From the IMG/VR virus record IMGVR_UViG_3300042922_000258, positions 1 through 60,974 of that record: 60,974 bases of DNA. One strand, given 5' to 3'. Positions within the stretch are counted from its first letter, which is position 1, and each line of letters starts with the position of its first letter. Shown in pieces: positions 33,848 to 41,260 of the stretch. The position numbers and the translations under genes are program-made. The notes under the pieces were generated by a model, which saw nothing but the letters and a program-made list of their open reading frames with translations, made no database searches and was not told the DNA's origin. This DNA is from a virus.

Positions 33848-34036
33848 CTATAATTTTTGTATAGCCATCATATCTTTAAAACATTGTTTATAACACAATA
33901 CTTCCGCCATCGATTGCAACTTGTCTTGAGAAACTTCACCTGATTGTTCCAATCTCATATACTCTTCATTGTCTTCTAATGCTCTTTCACATCTCGCAAT
34001 AATAAAATCTTCAAAGTCCTTCTCCAAATAATACAT
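33848..34036 (-). CDS. Small acidic helical protein
   Basis: Up to 62 residues (MYYLEKDFEDFIIARCERAL). AAGGGG touches the ATG; a TTG at 34027 would have better spacing. Helical, with two Cys near the end. Similar short proteins accompany integrases in Clostridia elements. No function known. Confidence 0.5.
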   Translation of the reverse strand: MYYLEKDFEDFIIARCERALEDNEEYMRLEQSGEVSQDKLQSMAEVLCYKQCFKDMMAIQKL

Positions 34037-34372
34037 CCCCTTCGTAATTTTTAGTAACCAGCGCGCAACTATGTTATGTTATTTATCAACACAAGATAAA
34101 TAACTTATAAGGATAAATATGTAAACCCCCACGGCAAGGCAGAGGATAAGCAAAAGCAACATATAAATGTACTGGGGCGTTCAAGTATATTATTGCTTGC
34201 ATCCAAATGTAAAACCGATTTATCTGTATTATATCAGAACACTAGTTCGATTGCAATTAATATTTATGTAATATTTATTCTTTATGGGAATATTTTATTC
34301 CTCGTGGGTATATTTGTCAACTAATATTGAATTGGGAAAATTTATGTGATAATATGCACATGAGGTGAAATT
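34037..34372. other. Intergenic region with inverted repeat, operator and promoter
   Basis: 336 bases without a credible gene. It holds a perfect 10-bp inverted repeat, GTTATTTATC (34078-34087) / GATAAATAAC (34095-34104), the quasi-palindrome GGAATATTTTATTCC (34287-34301) and a promoter TTGAAT-17-TAATAT (34327-34355) for the XRE gene that follows. Nothing recognised in 34105-34286. Confidence 0.6.
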
Positions 34373-34657
34373 ATGGGATATGATTTAGTCGGTCTTGGAA
34401 GCAGAATATATGGCGCGCGGAAAAATAAAAAAATGACTCAAGACGAAATATGTGAAATCATTAATGTTACCCAACCAACATATTCAAAAATTGAAAATGG
34501 AAAATACAATGTTACGGTTTCGTTAATATACCAAATATCCGTTGTCCTAGAAGTATCGTTCGTTTGGCTAATCGATGGAAGCATCATAAGTGAACAATCA
34601 GACATGGAAGTCCTTAAATTAGAGAAAAATAAAACATATATCATAAGTATTCAGTGA
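34373..34657 (+). CDS. XRE-family regulator
   Basis: A 94-residue protein with HTH at about 10-60 (RKNKKMTQDEICEIINVTQPTYSKIENGKYN). Quasi-palindromes of the same type flank the gene: GGAATATTTTATTCC (34287-34301) and GGAATAAAATATTCT (34682-34696). It probably controls itself and the lipoprotein gene that follows. Confidence 0.8.
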   Translation: MGYDLVGLGSRIYGARKNKKMTQDEICEIINVTQPTYSKIENGKYNVTVSLIYQISVVLEVSFVWLIDGSIISEQSDMEVLKLEKNKTYIISIQ

Positions 34658-34681
34658 TTGCGTTAGAAATTTCGGGGTAGC

Positions 34682-34696
34682 GGAATAAAATATTCT
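34682..34696. promoter_or_regulatory. Operator-like quasi-palindrome before the lipoprotein gene
   Basis: GGAATAAAATATTCT is nearly the same as the palindrome upstream of the XRE gene at 34287-34301, and GGGGAATAATA follows at 34700. Likely binding sites of the XRE regulator. Confidence 0.5.
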
Positions 34697-34732
34697 ACAG
34701 GGGAATAATACGCATGTGAATGGGTGGTGCTT

Positions 34733-35266
34733 ATGAAAAAAATAATTATATTTCTATTGGCTATAGCTTTTCTATCGGGATGTTCCAAGAGCGTGCTGTC
34801 AAGCGATTTTGACTCACTACAGACAGAATATAATATATTACAGTCAAGGTACGACGAATTGGAAAAAGAATTTTCAGATTTTAAAATTAAGCACGATGAA
34901 GCCTCTGCTAACTTGCCGCAAACTACCGAGGAAGATAAACCCGATGAACTCTTTGCAGACTTAATTATGCAAGGGATTCGGCTTAATTACGCATTTGACG
35001 GCACGATGCTTTACGATGGAGTAGCTCAAATAAATGTTATGAGTGAAAAATCACCAGATGAAGAATTTAAATATCTAAACGAACTACTAAAAGAAAACTC
35101 GATCAATCTAGCTTCAATTATGAAAACATATAAAATTGGAATATTATACTTTAAAGTTGTCACGGATAAAGGGTATCCAATGTTTGAATATACTTATACA
35201 TTTGGAGTAGATGAAAGCGAGGTTAAGGTGTCTGTTGCGACTGACTATATAGATATTATAAACTAA
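34733..35266 (+). CDS. Secreted lipoprotein, candidate superinfection-exclusion factor
   Basis: A 177-residue protein with signal peptide and lipobox LSGC (Cys at about residue 18), a coiled coil at about 27-60, and a C-terminal beta-rich domain. The start is at 34733 because GGTGGTG lies upstream. It is expressed with an XRE regulator from the non-late region, so probably in the lysogen. Phage lipoproteins of this kind (for example Ltp of TP-J34) block DNA injection, but no homology is claimed. It is followed by a terminator. Confidence 0.75.
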   Translation: MKKIIIFLLAIAFLSGCSKSVLSSDFDSLQTEYNILQSRYDELEKEFSDFKIKHDEASANLPQTTEEDKPDELFADLIMQGIRLNYAFDGTMLYDGVAQINVMSEKSPDEEFKYLNELLKENSINLASIMKTYKIGILYFKVVTDKGYPMFEYTYTFGVDESEVKVSVATDYIDIIN

Positions 35267-35282
35267 ACACTTACTATCCATT

Positions 35283-35313
35283 ATCACTCGGTTAATATCC
35301 GGGTGATTTTTTA
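35283..35313 (+). terminator. Terminator
   Basis: ATCACTCGG (35283-35291) with CCGGGTGAT (35299-35307), one G-T pair, followed by TTTTTTAT. Confidence 0.8.
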
Positions 35314-35340
35314 TGCGCAAAACAACCCGTCCCTACACAT

Positions 35341-35435
35341 TTCTATTAAATTCTATAAATATTTAATAAAATCATGCAACTTCTATCAACCATTAACATA
35401 GAATATATCAAAAGCAATGTTAATCACATATAGAA
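35341..35435. other. Candidate centromere (parC-like) repeats
   Basis: Direct TTCTAT repeats begin at 35341, 35351 and 35381 (spacing 10 and 30), with inverted ATAGAA at 35398 and 35430, directly before the ParM-like gene. Helically phased short repeats upstream of parM are the usual centromere/operator of type II partition systems. Confidence 0.5.
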
Positions 35436-35451
35436 ATTAATAGGAGGGAAT

Positions 35452-36336
35452 ATGGTATTAGGGTGTGATATAGGAAACCAATTTATAAAAGATAGCCAGC
35501 ATAAGATTTTTAAATCGTGTTTTACTTATCAAGACACATCACTATCAGATATAAATAAAATTACAATCGATGGATTGGACCACTTCTTTGGAGTTGGAAA
35601 TCCTACTGTCGATATAGATAAAATAGACGCGCCAATAAACAAAATAGGTATACTATCAAGCATTGCAATGTGTGGCTCGAATGAATATTACATAGTGGTT
35701 GGACTGCCGATTACTCAATACAAGGCAAAGAAGGAACGACTCCGCAATATGGTAATGTCGTACAATGGATGCGATATAATTTACAATGGGAGGAAAATTA
35801 ATTATCACATTAGGGACGTTGGGGTTTGTCCGCAGGGAATTGGAGCACTATACACTATCAATTCTTCCAGCGATAGAATACTTTTCGATATAGGAAGCTA
35901 CACAATAAATGTGGCATTAATTGAATATTCAAATGGAAATCCCAAGATAATTAAATCCGACACCTGGTATAGCGGCGTGCTCAATTTATATCAGAGAGTA
36001 ATTGAAGAGATTAATCGAAAATTTGACTTAACATTAAAACCAAGTTACGCAGAAAAAGTCTTATCAACTGGTGAACTTTCCATTGACGGCAGCCCTTGCG
36101 ATTTGAAGTTTTTGAAACCAATTATTTCAGATTATCTGGATCCGGTGTTTACTCAATTCAAGCTTAAGTACGATGAATACAAAACGGTCCCAACTACTTT
36201 AATCGGTGGAGGGGCGGAATTATTACACGGAGCCTTCGAACGGACCGTAAAGAACTGTGAGATCATAGAAGACTCACAATTCGCAAACGCCTTGGGGTAC
36301 CATCGTTATGGTATAGATAAATTTATATGCAGATAA
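35452..36336 (+). CDS. parM: ParM-like actin ATPase
   Basis: A 294-residue actin-fold protein: phosphate-1 motif VLGCDIGNQFIKD (residues 2-14), phosphate-2 motif ILFDIGSYTINVALIEY (about 143-159) and adenosine motif TTLIGGGAELLHGAFE (about 247-262). It would form filaments that push sister plasmids apart. Together with the small gene that follows and the upstream repeats it forms a type II partition locus, which implies stable extrachromosomal maintenance of the prophage. Confidence 0.85.
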   Translation: MVLGCDIGNQFIKDSQHKIFKSCFTYQDTSLSDINKITIDGLDHFFGVGNPTVDIDKIDAPINKIGILSSIAMCGSNEYYIVVGLPITQYKAKKERLRNMVMSYNGCDIIYNGRKINYHIRDVGVCPQGIGALYTINSSSDRILFDIGSYTINVALIEYSNGNPKIIKSDTWYSGVLNLYQRVIEEINRKFDLTLKPSYAEKVLSTGELSIDGSPCDLKFLKPIISDYLDPVFTQFKLKYDEYKTVPTTLIGGGAELLHGAFERTVKNCEIIEDSQFANALGYHRYGIDKFICR

Positions 36337-36347
36337 GGAGGTGGATT

Positions 36348-36557
36348 ATGGGGGATATTATTCCGGCTTATTTTTCCAAAGACGAAAAAGAACTACAAGA
36401 AAAAATTATTGCTTCAGCTAAGCGAAAGCACACTTCGAAAAGTAGTTGGATGAAAGATGCGGCGGCCGAGAAAATCGAAAGAGAAGAAAATCAAAATACT
36501 GCTGTCAAGCAAAAACCACAGAGTAGTAAATTTAATAATCTACTTGACGATTTATAA
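36348..36557 (+). CDS. parR: ParR-like centromere-binding partner
   Basis: A 69-residue, Lys/Glu-rich protein (MGDIIPAYFSKDEKELQEKI) with AAGGAGG before ATG 36348. A strand-plus-helix start resembles ribbon-helix-helix proteins, and the C-terminal tail (SSKFNNLLDDL) could be the filament-binding peptide. Assigned mainly by size and position after parM; sequence identity to known ParR is not apparent. Confidence 0.6.
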   Translation: MGDIIPAYFSKDEKELQEKIIASAKRKHTSKSSWMKDAAAEKIEREENQNTAVKQKPQSSKFNNLLDDL

Positions 36558-36561
36558 AAAT

Positions 36562-36600
36562 AACCCCATGCGACACTTTGGACGGTCGACGCACAGGGTT
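36562..36600. terminator. Hairpin behind parMR, probably bidirectional
   Basis: AACCCCATGCG (36562-36572) with CGCACAGGGTT (36590-36600), 9 of 11 paired. The T-rich tract is on the minus-strand side (ATTTTTATAAA), so it may mainly stop leftward transcription from 36850. Confidence 0.55.
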
Positions 36601-36916
36601 AAGATTGGCCAATACGAAATCAGCTATATCTATTATAGCATAATCTACTATCATTTCAATAAAAATCATACCCTTATTTCAGGGTGCACCTATCCCATCG
36701 AGATAAACAAAGGATTTGTTTATCCTTATGCAACGATTTTCAAAAAAATGCATGTCTCATGTAGCATTTACGAAAAATATTTTAATACCCCATAAAAACA
36801 CCGATAAGTCTAACTAAAGAAAGTATCAATACGATTCCGGCGTATGGCATTATTAATCACCTCGTTTCTGAGAAAAATATGTATTTTTGATTTATTATTT
36901 TAAGGAGGAATAACTT
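36601..36916. other. Intergenic region with hairpins and a small hydrophobic-peptide frame
   Basis: Besides the minus-strand peptide frame at 36782-36850, it holds a perfect 10-bp inverted repeat with a 3-base loop, GATAAACAAA (36702-36711) / TTTGTTTATC (36715-36724), and ACCCT/AGGGT at about 36670-36685. The hairpins resemble plasmid origin or regulatory RNA structures; no oriT signature is recognised. Confidence 0.5.
36782..36850 (-). CDS. 22-residue hydrophobic peptide, toxin-like
   Basis: MPYAGIVLILSLVRLIGVFMGY, with GAGGTGATTAATA directly before the ATG. The very short, single membrane-spanning character and its place beside a partition locus recall type I toxin peptides. No antisense RNA is identified. 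Confidence 0.4.
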   Translation of the reverse strand: MPYAGIVLILSLVRLIGVFMGY

Positions 36917-37144
36917 ATGGATTTTGGAGGAATGGATAAATTATTTGAGTATTTTTTTAACACAGTTGTTCACATTGGTAAGTATGTTATCGCTGTAAAA
37001 ATGGCTAGTAACCTAATGAAAGATTATGAGGCTGGAAATTTTAGAGATATGATTCAGGATTTTATCGGCGGCGGTTTCGCATTTGGAGCGTTAACCTTTA
37101 TTCTCGAATTTCTTGATAAAGTTTCTATTACTATGAACAAATAA
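36917..37144 (+). CDS. Small membrane protein, VirB2/TcpD-like
   Basis: A 75-residue protein with two hydrophobic segments (VVHIGKYVIAVKMAS, about 15-32; FIGGGFAFGALTFILEFL, about 47-66). AAGGAGG precedes the start. Glycine-rich two-helix small proteins of this sort begin T4SS clusters in Gram-positive plasmids, where they may form the pore or pilin. The assignment rests on this and on the ATPase downstream. Confidence 0.6.
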   Translation: MDFGGMDKLFEYFFNTVVHIGKYVIAVKMASNLMKDYEAGNFRDMIQDFIGGGFAFGALTFILEFLDKVSITMNK

Positions 37145-37157
37145 AGGAGGCGTTCGC

Positions 37158-37343
37158 ATGGTAGTTGAGTTTTTAGTAGGTTGGGCCGTTATTACGGCGA
37201 TACTAAAGGTTTATGTTACGAAAAAGGATATCGAATTGAAAATAAATATTGATATTGTGATATTAATACTAGCTCTTATTCTCTCCGGATTTCTGACACT
37301 TATGCAAGCGGGAGCAATAGTTCTCTACAATTTAGCATTTTAA
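37158..37343 (+). CDS. Small two-helix membrane protein
   Basis: A 61-residue protein with membrane segments at about 3-20 and 29-58, and a short basic loop (YVTKKDIELK) between them. AAAGGAGG precedes the start. Second gene of the membrane/ATPase cassette. Confidence 0.6.
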   Translation: MVVEFLVGWAVITAILKVYVTKKDIELKINIDIVILILALILSGFLTLMQAGAIVLYNLAF

Positions 37344-37357
37344 GGAGGAGGTTGTAA

Positions 37358-37726
37358 TTGTATTTATCAAAAGTTTTATTTGGTGTTAACAGTGTCACAA
37401 GTGGAGATCCCAGTAATCCATCAAGGGGAATATTGGAAAATGCTTATAACAATTTTACGGAAGATTTTAAAACAGCAATTATGGAAAGTTGGCATGCTAT
37501 CGGTAAAAGCATTCATGATGGTTTAGTAACATTCGGAGAATCAGTTTTGAAAGGTTTAGTTTTTTTACTAGAGCCGCTCGTTAACTTTGGTTGCAAGTCA
37601 GTGATATTATATTGCATAATTATATATTACTGTACGGATGGTCAAGACAAAACAACTATAAAGCTCGGTCTCAAAGCATTATTAATTTTTATAATCTTTG
37701 AATATCTCAGGGGTACAATTTTATGA
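37358..37726 (+). CDS. Membrane protein of the ATPase cassette
   Basis: A 122-residue protein starting at TTG 37358 (GGAGGAGG six bases upstream). An amphipathic N-terminal half is followed by membrane segments at about 60-95 and 105-120. Its stop overlaps the ATPase start, so both are translated together. Possible channel or ATPase anchor. Confidence 0.6.
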   Translation: MYLSKVLFGVNSVTSGDPSNPSRGILENAYNNFTEDFKTAIMESWHAIGKSIHDGLVTFGESVLKGLVFLLEPLVNFGCKSVILYCIIIYYCTDGQDKTTIKLGLKALLIFIIFEYLRGTIL

Positions 37727-40041
37727 AAAGTATGAAGATGAATGAACTAGTTGAATTTTTAAATCCAAAATACGTCTACATTCAACTGATACCAACATTC
37801 TCAGTACGAAACTACAAAAGCGATGATTTTATATCTATGATCGCGCGACTTTATGTAAAGATTGATGACCGGATAGATGCAATTAATAAAAAATTAATTA
37901 TTGAAGGTGACGCTAAGTTGGGTTATTACATACATATGGAGAAAAATCAGGACCCGGAATTATCGGGGGTCAATTTTTACTTTGTAATTCCGGAGAAACA
38001 CTTTAAAATGTTTGAGGATAAAATTTATGAAACCTGGTCAAATAAGATCGACTTTAAACAAGTTGATACAATTCCGGATTTTGATATTAATTGTTCTATC
38101 TATACACTTGATTATAAAAGGAACGACGCGTTTAGTTTGACTTGCGATAAACGAGATAATGAATTATTGGTTCGACAGTTAAATACATTACACATCATGG
38201 AGACCGGCGATAAGGTTGGGGTATTTTATAATTTTATGCCGATGAACCAAAAGTTTTGGAAATCGAACTGGGATAATAATATCAAGGATTTAAAGGAAGG
38301 GATTACAAATCTCCGCTGCACCACCAAAACCGGTGCTTTTATAATGGCGATAATTAATTGGTCGATGAAATTGTCCGACTCAATCATTGCCGCACTCGTG
38401 GGGGCAAAAAAGGAGGCGTTAACAAAGCGCCTCCCGGTAAAGGATTTAGAAATTAGTCGTTGGACTCTCAAAAAACGTGATGAATATATTGCTAAGTGTC
38501 AAATACTTTGCTTTAGTCAAAGTCCGGACCACTCTAGGGAGCGCGCAAACGGACTCACGCTATGTCACAGCTTCGAGTGTCTAAGTGAAAACAATACGTT
38601 AGATTTTAAAAAATTAAATCCAAAACACAATAAAAAAATTAATTTACACGATAGTAAAATCAAATATACGCCTTCCTTTTGTATTCAACCAGGAGAAGGT
38701 CAGAGTTTTATTGGTTTGCCTGGCAGGGAGCCACTTGAACGATTCCCTATCATCCGGAGGATTGAGTCTTTGCAATGCGACACACCGGTGGAGCTGCGAA
38801 CTGGCGTGATCGCGATAGGTTATAACAAATATTACAACGGGGAAATCATCAAAACATATTTACCGTCCTCCGCCAGGGAACGTTGTTGGCTCCTTTTAAT
38901 TTTAGGACCTACGAGAGCCGGTAAAACAAATCTTATTGGAAACATATCAAAAGACGCAACAGAAGGTGGTGAGTGCACTATACTTTTTGACATATGTGGT
39001 CATTGTGAATTATCGGATGCCGTGACAGAGATTGTCGGAAAAAAGAAAGTTCTGAATATTGATTGTTCTGACATAGATAATTTACAGGGTATGGGATACA
39101 ATGAGGTTCCAATTAATCTTGATAATTCATTCTATCAATATGAAAGTGCTAAAATTAAAGCTTCTCAGCTCAAAAATTTGATGAATTCAGTAAATGACGA
39201 CGACCGAGATCTTAAGGCAAAGATGAATAAACTAATAAACGCCGCATCACTCATCGTGTTCATCAATAACGGAAGCATTAACGAAGTTTTCCGAGTTCTA
39301 TTAAGTTATAACATCAGAGAAAAATATATTCGGTTGATACCGACAGAACAAAAAGAAAATCTCGCAGATAGCATAAGTGTATTAAGGGAACTTAATGAAA
39401 AATACTCACAAGGGAAACCAACGGGTGAGTCAAAAATGACACCGGCGGTCAGTGGTATTATGGACCGTCTTGATAGCTTAAAAACAAATACATACATGGA
39501 GTTTATGCTAAAAAAGGATTGTACAAATAATATTTGCTTGACTGATGAAATTCAGAAAAATCAGGTTATCTGTTTGAGAATTCCGGAAAAATTATTCTCA
39601 ACTCCGCCAGAAAAAGACGCCTTCTGCGTTTACTGGATGACAAAAATATGGCTCGCGGTAAAGATTAGAGATGATAACCTGCCAAGGGAAAAACACGTTA
39701 AAGTTAATCTAGTTGTCGATGAACTATCTCAGGTCCCACACACAGAAGCATTTTTAAAGAGCATACTTTCTCAAATGGCGAAATTTACTTGTAAAACCAT
39801 AGTGTCTGCACATTACTTAAATCAGTTAAAAATTATACGTCAGGAGGTTCGGAGCGCGAACGCGTCCTATATGATGTTAGCTGGTTGTGACAGGGAAAAT
39901 TATGATGATCTTAAGCATGAGTTTGATCCGTACACGGTCGATGATTTATTGCATCTAAAAGAGTTTACCAGTTTAAATCTGATTAAAACTGGAAACGGAT
40001 TTGTAAAATTTATTACACAACTGCCACCTAAAATATTATAA
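37723..40041 (+). CDS. HerA/VirB4-type P-loop ATPase (conjugation- or DNA-translocase-like)
   Basis: A 772-residue protein. The N-terminal 390 residues have no recognised catalytic motif; the C-terminal half is a hexameric-type ATPase: Walker A GPTRAGKT (about 395-402), ILFDICGH, an insertion, and Walker B VNLVVDELSQ (about 660-670) followed by a sensor-like IVSAHYLNQL. No transmembrane segment is evident; three co-transcribed membrane proteins could supply it. The layout matches a minimal type IV secretion ATPase, but no relaxase or VirB6/VirB8 homologue is seen. DNA transfer or injection control are both possible. Confidence 0.8.
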   Translation: MKSMKMNELVEFLNPKYVYIQLIPTFSVRNYKSDDFISMIARLYVKIDDRIDAINKKLIIEGDAKLGYYIHMEKNQDPELSGVNFYFVIPEKHFKMFEDKIYETWSNKIDFKQVDTIPDFDINCSIYTLDYKRNDAFSLTCDKRDNELLVRQLNTLHIMETGDKVGVFYNFMPMNQKFWKSNWDNNIKDLKEGITNLRCTTKTGAFIMAIINWSMKLSDSIIAALVGAKKEALTKRLPVKDLEISRWTLKKRDEYIAKCQILCFSQSPDHSRERANGLTLCHSFECLSENNTLDFKKLNPKHNKKINLHDSKIKYTPSFCIQPGEGQSFIGLPGREPLERFPIIRRIESLQCDTPVELRTGVIAIGYNKYYNGEIIKTYLPSSARERCWLLLILGPTRAGKTNLIGNISKDATEGGECTILFDICGHCELSDAVTEIVGKKKVLNIDCSDIDNLQGMGYNEVPINLDNSFYQYESAKIKASQLKNLMNSVNDDDRDLKAKMNKLINAASLIVFINNGSINEVFRVLLSYNIREKYIRLIPTEQKENLADSISVLRELNEKYSQGKPTGESKMTPAVSGIMDRLDSLKTNTYMEFMLKKDCTNNICLTDEIQKNQVICLRIPEKLFSTPPEKDAFCVYWMTKIWLAVKIRDDNLPREKHVKVNLVVDELSQVPHTEAFLKSILSQMAKFTCKTIVSAHYLNQLKIIRQEVRSANASYMMLAGCDRENYDDLKHEFDPYTVDDLLHLKEFTSLNLIKTGNGFVKFITQLPPKIL

Positions 40042-40121
40042 TGAGTAGTATCTTAAATATAATCAACTATGAAGACGGCAGAGCAAAATTTGTTACGAAG
40101 TTACCAAAACCAATACAATAA
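40041..40121 (+). pseudogene. Leftover second C-terminus of the ATPase
   Basis: A 26-codon frame coupled to the ATPase stop (TAATG). Its product, ILNIINYEDGRAKFVTKLPKPIQ, aligns with the ATPase C-terminus LNLIKTGNGFVKFITQLPPKIL. This looks like the tail of a diverged allele left by recombination at the 3' end of the gene. Confidence 0.6.
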
Positions 40122-40146
40122 TAATAAAACATTGCTGTCAAACAAG

Positions 40147-40169
40147 AGCATCCGAGAGGGTGCTTTTTG
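40147..40169 (+). terminator. Terminator of the ATPase cassette
   Basis: AGCATCC (40147-40153) with GGGTGCT (40158-40164), then TTTTTG. Confidence 0.75.
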
Positions 40170-40233
40170 TGTATATTCTATTGCTATCGCTGCAATAAAA
40201 ATGCCGGATCACTCCGACAAATTTATACTATAC

Positions 40234-40833
40234 TTATTTATTTATTTGCCGTTCCTCGGCATTAACAATATACTCAGGCATATTTAAAATTAGGTTCGCG
40301 GTAAAATTCAATTTATCCGTTAACTCTTGTCGTAATAACATTTCTTTAATTTGATTATCGGTCAGGGTTGCATCGCGCTTCTTGTAAAATTCAATTATAT
40401 CGGCTTTGTTATTATTCCAGTAGAGTTTTATTCCGTTAAGGGATTCTAATATGTCTTTATATTGATATAGTAGATTTGAAAAGTGATCTCGCAAAGCGAT
40501 GGTTTCGTTCTCCGTGTAGAATACGTCCTCCGTCCAGGTTAAAACACTTTTAAATCCAACACTGCATAGGTTAGTCAATCTAGTATATTCTGGATTGGAT
40601 GTGACCACACGCGCCTTGTCTTCTATTAAATCCGATTTATCAATTCCAAAATATTCTGCTAAAATTTCAATTTTATCAATCCTCGGATATACATTGCCGT
40701 TTACCCAATCAGCGAATGTTGAATAGCTAAATCCTAAGTCTTTACAGATGTCATTTCTCGATTTCTTATTGATATCCATATACGTTTTAAGATTACTCGA
40801 CATAATTTTCTTATTCATAATCCCATCATTCAT
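40234..40833 (-). CDS. XRE repressor of the replication-side switch
   Basis: A 199-residue protein: N-terminal HTH (INKKSRNDICKDLGFSYSTFADWVNGNVYPR), C-terminal helical regulatory domain of about 120 residues without a protease motif. GGCGGTG precedes the start. It is divergent from the small HTH gene at 41004 with three operator-like palindromes between them, forming a second repressor/cro pair next to the helicase and origin; it may control copy number or replication. Confidence 0.8.
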   Translation of the reverse strand: MNDGIMNKKIMSSNLKTYMDINKKSRNDICKDLGFSYSTFADWVNGNVYPRIDKIEILAEYFGIDKSDLIEDKARVVTSNPEYTRLTNLCSVGFKSVLTWTEDVFYTENETIALRDHFSNLLYQYKDILESLNGIKLYWNNNKADIIEFYKKRDATLTDNQIKEMLLRQELTDKLNFTANLILNMPEYIVNAEERQINK

Positions 40834-40866
40834 AATAACACCGCCTTAATTTTATAGGGATATTAT

Positions 40867-40963
40867 ACGATTAATCCGTAAATTTTACAAGTAGAATTTG
40901 AATAATAGCGAATTAATCGTGAATATTTATTATTTGTTGCATTGACTACTACGATTTAATCGT
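40867..40963. promoter_or_regulatory. Three operators of consensus ACGATTWAATCGT
   Basis: ACGATTAATCCGT (40867-40879), CGAATTAATCGT (40909-40920) and ACGATTTAATCGT (40951-40963) are near-palindromes of one type in the divergent intergenic region. The third lies between the boxes of the rightward promoter. Confidence 0.75.
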
Positions 40964-40971
40964 GATACAAT
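40942..40971 (+). promoter_or_regulatory. Rightward promoter of the cro-like/helicase genes
   Basis: TTGACT (40942-40947), an 18-base spacer and TACAAT (40966-40971). The spacer contains an operator palindrome, so repressor binding would block it. Confidence 0.65.
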
Positions 40972-41003
40972 GTATTCAGACACTAAAAATGAAAGGAGAA
41001 AAT

Positions 41004-41210
41004 ATGTTAAAAGGAACGTTAAGATCATTGAGAAGATACCGAGATATCACTCAAACAGAAGCTGCTGAAACCCTTGGAATATCTGTGGATGCGTTATCAA
41101 ATTACGAACGCGGTAAATTCTACCCAACCGCGCCAATTATTGACCGCATGCTTAAATTATATGATGTAAAATTCGAAGATATTAATTTTTTATATAAAAA
41201 TAACGACTAA
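41004..41210 (+). CDS. Small Cro-like XRE protein
   Basis: A 68-residue protein from MLKGTLRSLRRYRDIT (ATG 41004, AAAGGAG upstream) with HTH ITQTEAAETLGISVDALSNYERGKFYP. Divergent partner of the 199-residue repressor and first gene of the replication transcript. Confidence 0.85.
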   Translation: MLKGTLRSLRRYRDITQTEAAETLGISVDALSNYERGKFYPTAPIIDRMLKLYDVKFEDINFLYKNND

Positions 41211-41260
41211 ACCGTTATTTTGGTTTAATAATATATCATACACCAGAAAGGCGGTGAAAA

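Noticed and set aside
36558-36916. oriT for the conjugation-like cassette
   Set aside because: Hairpins are present but no relaxase gene or recognisable nic site supports it.
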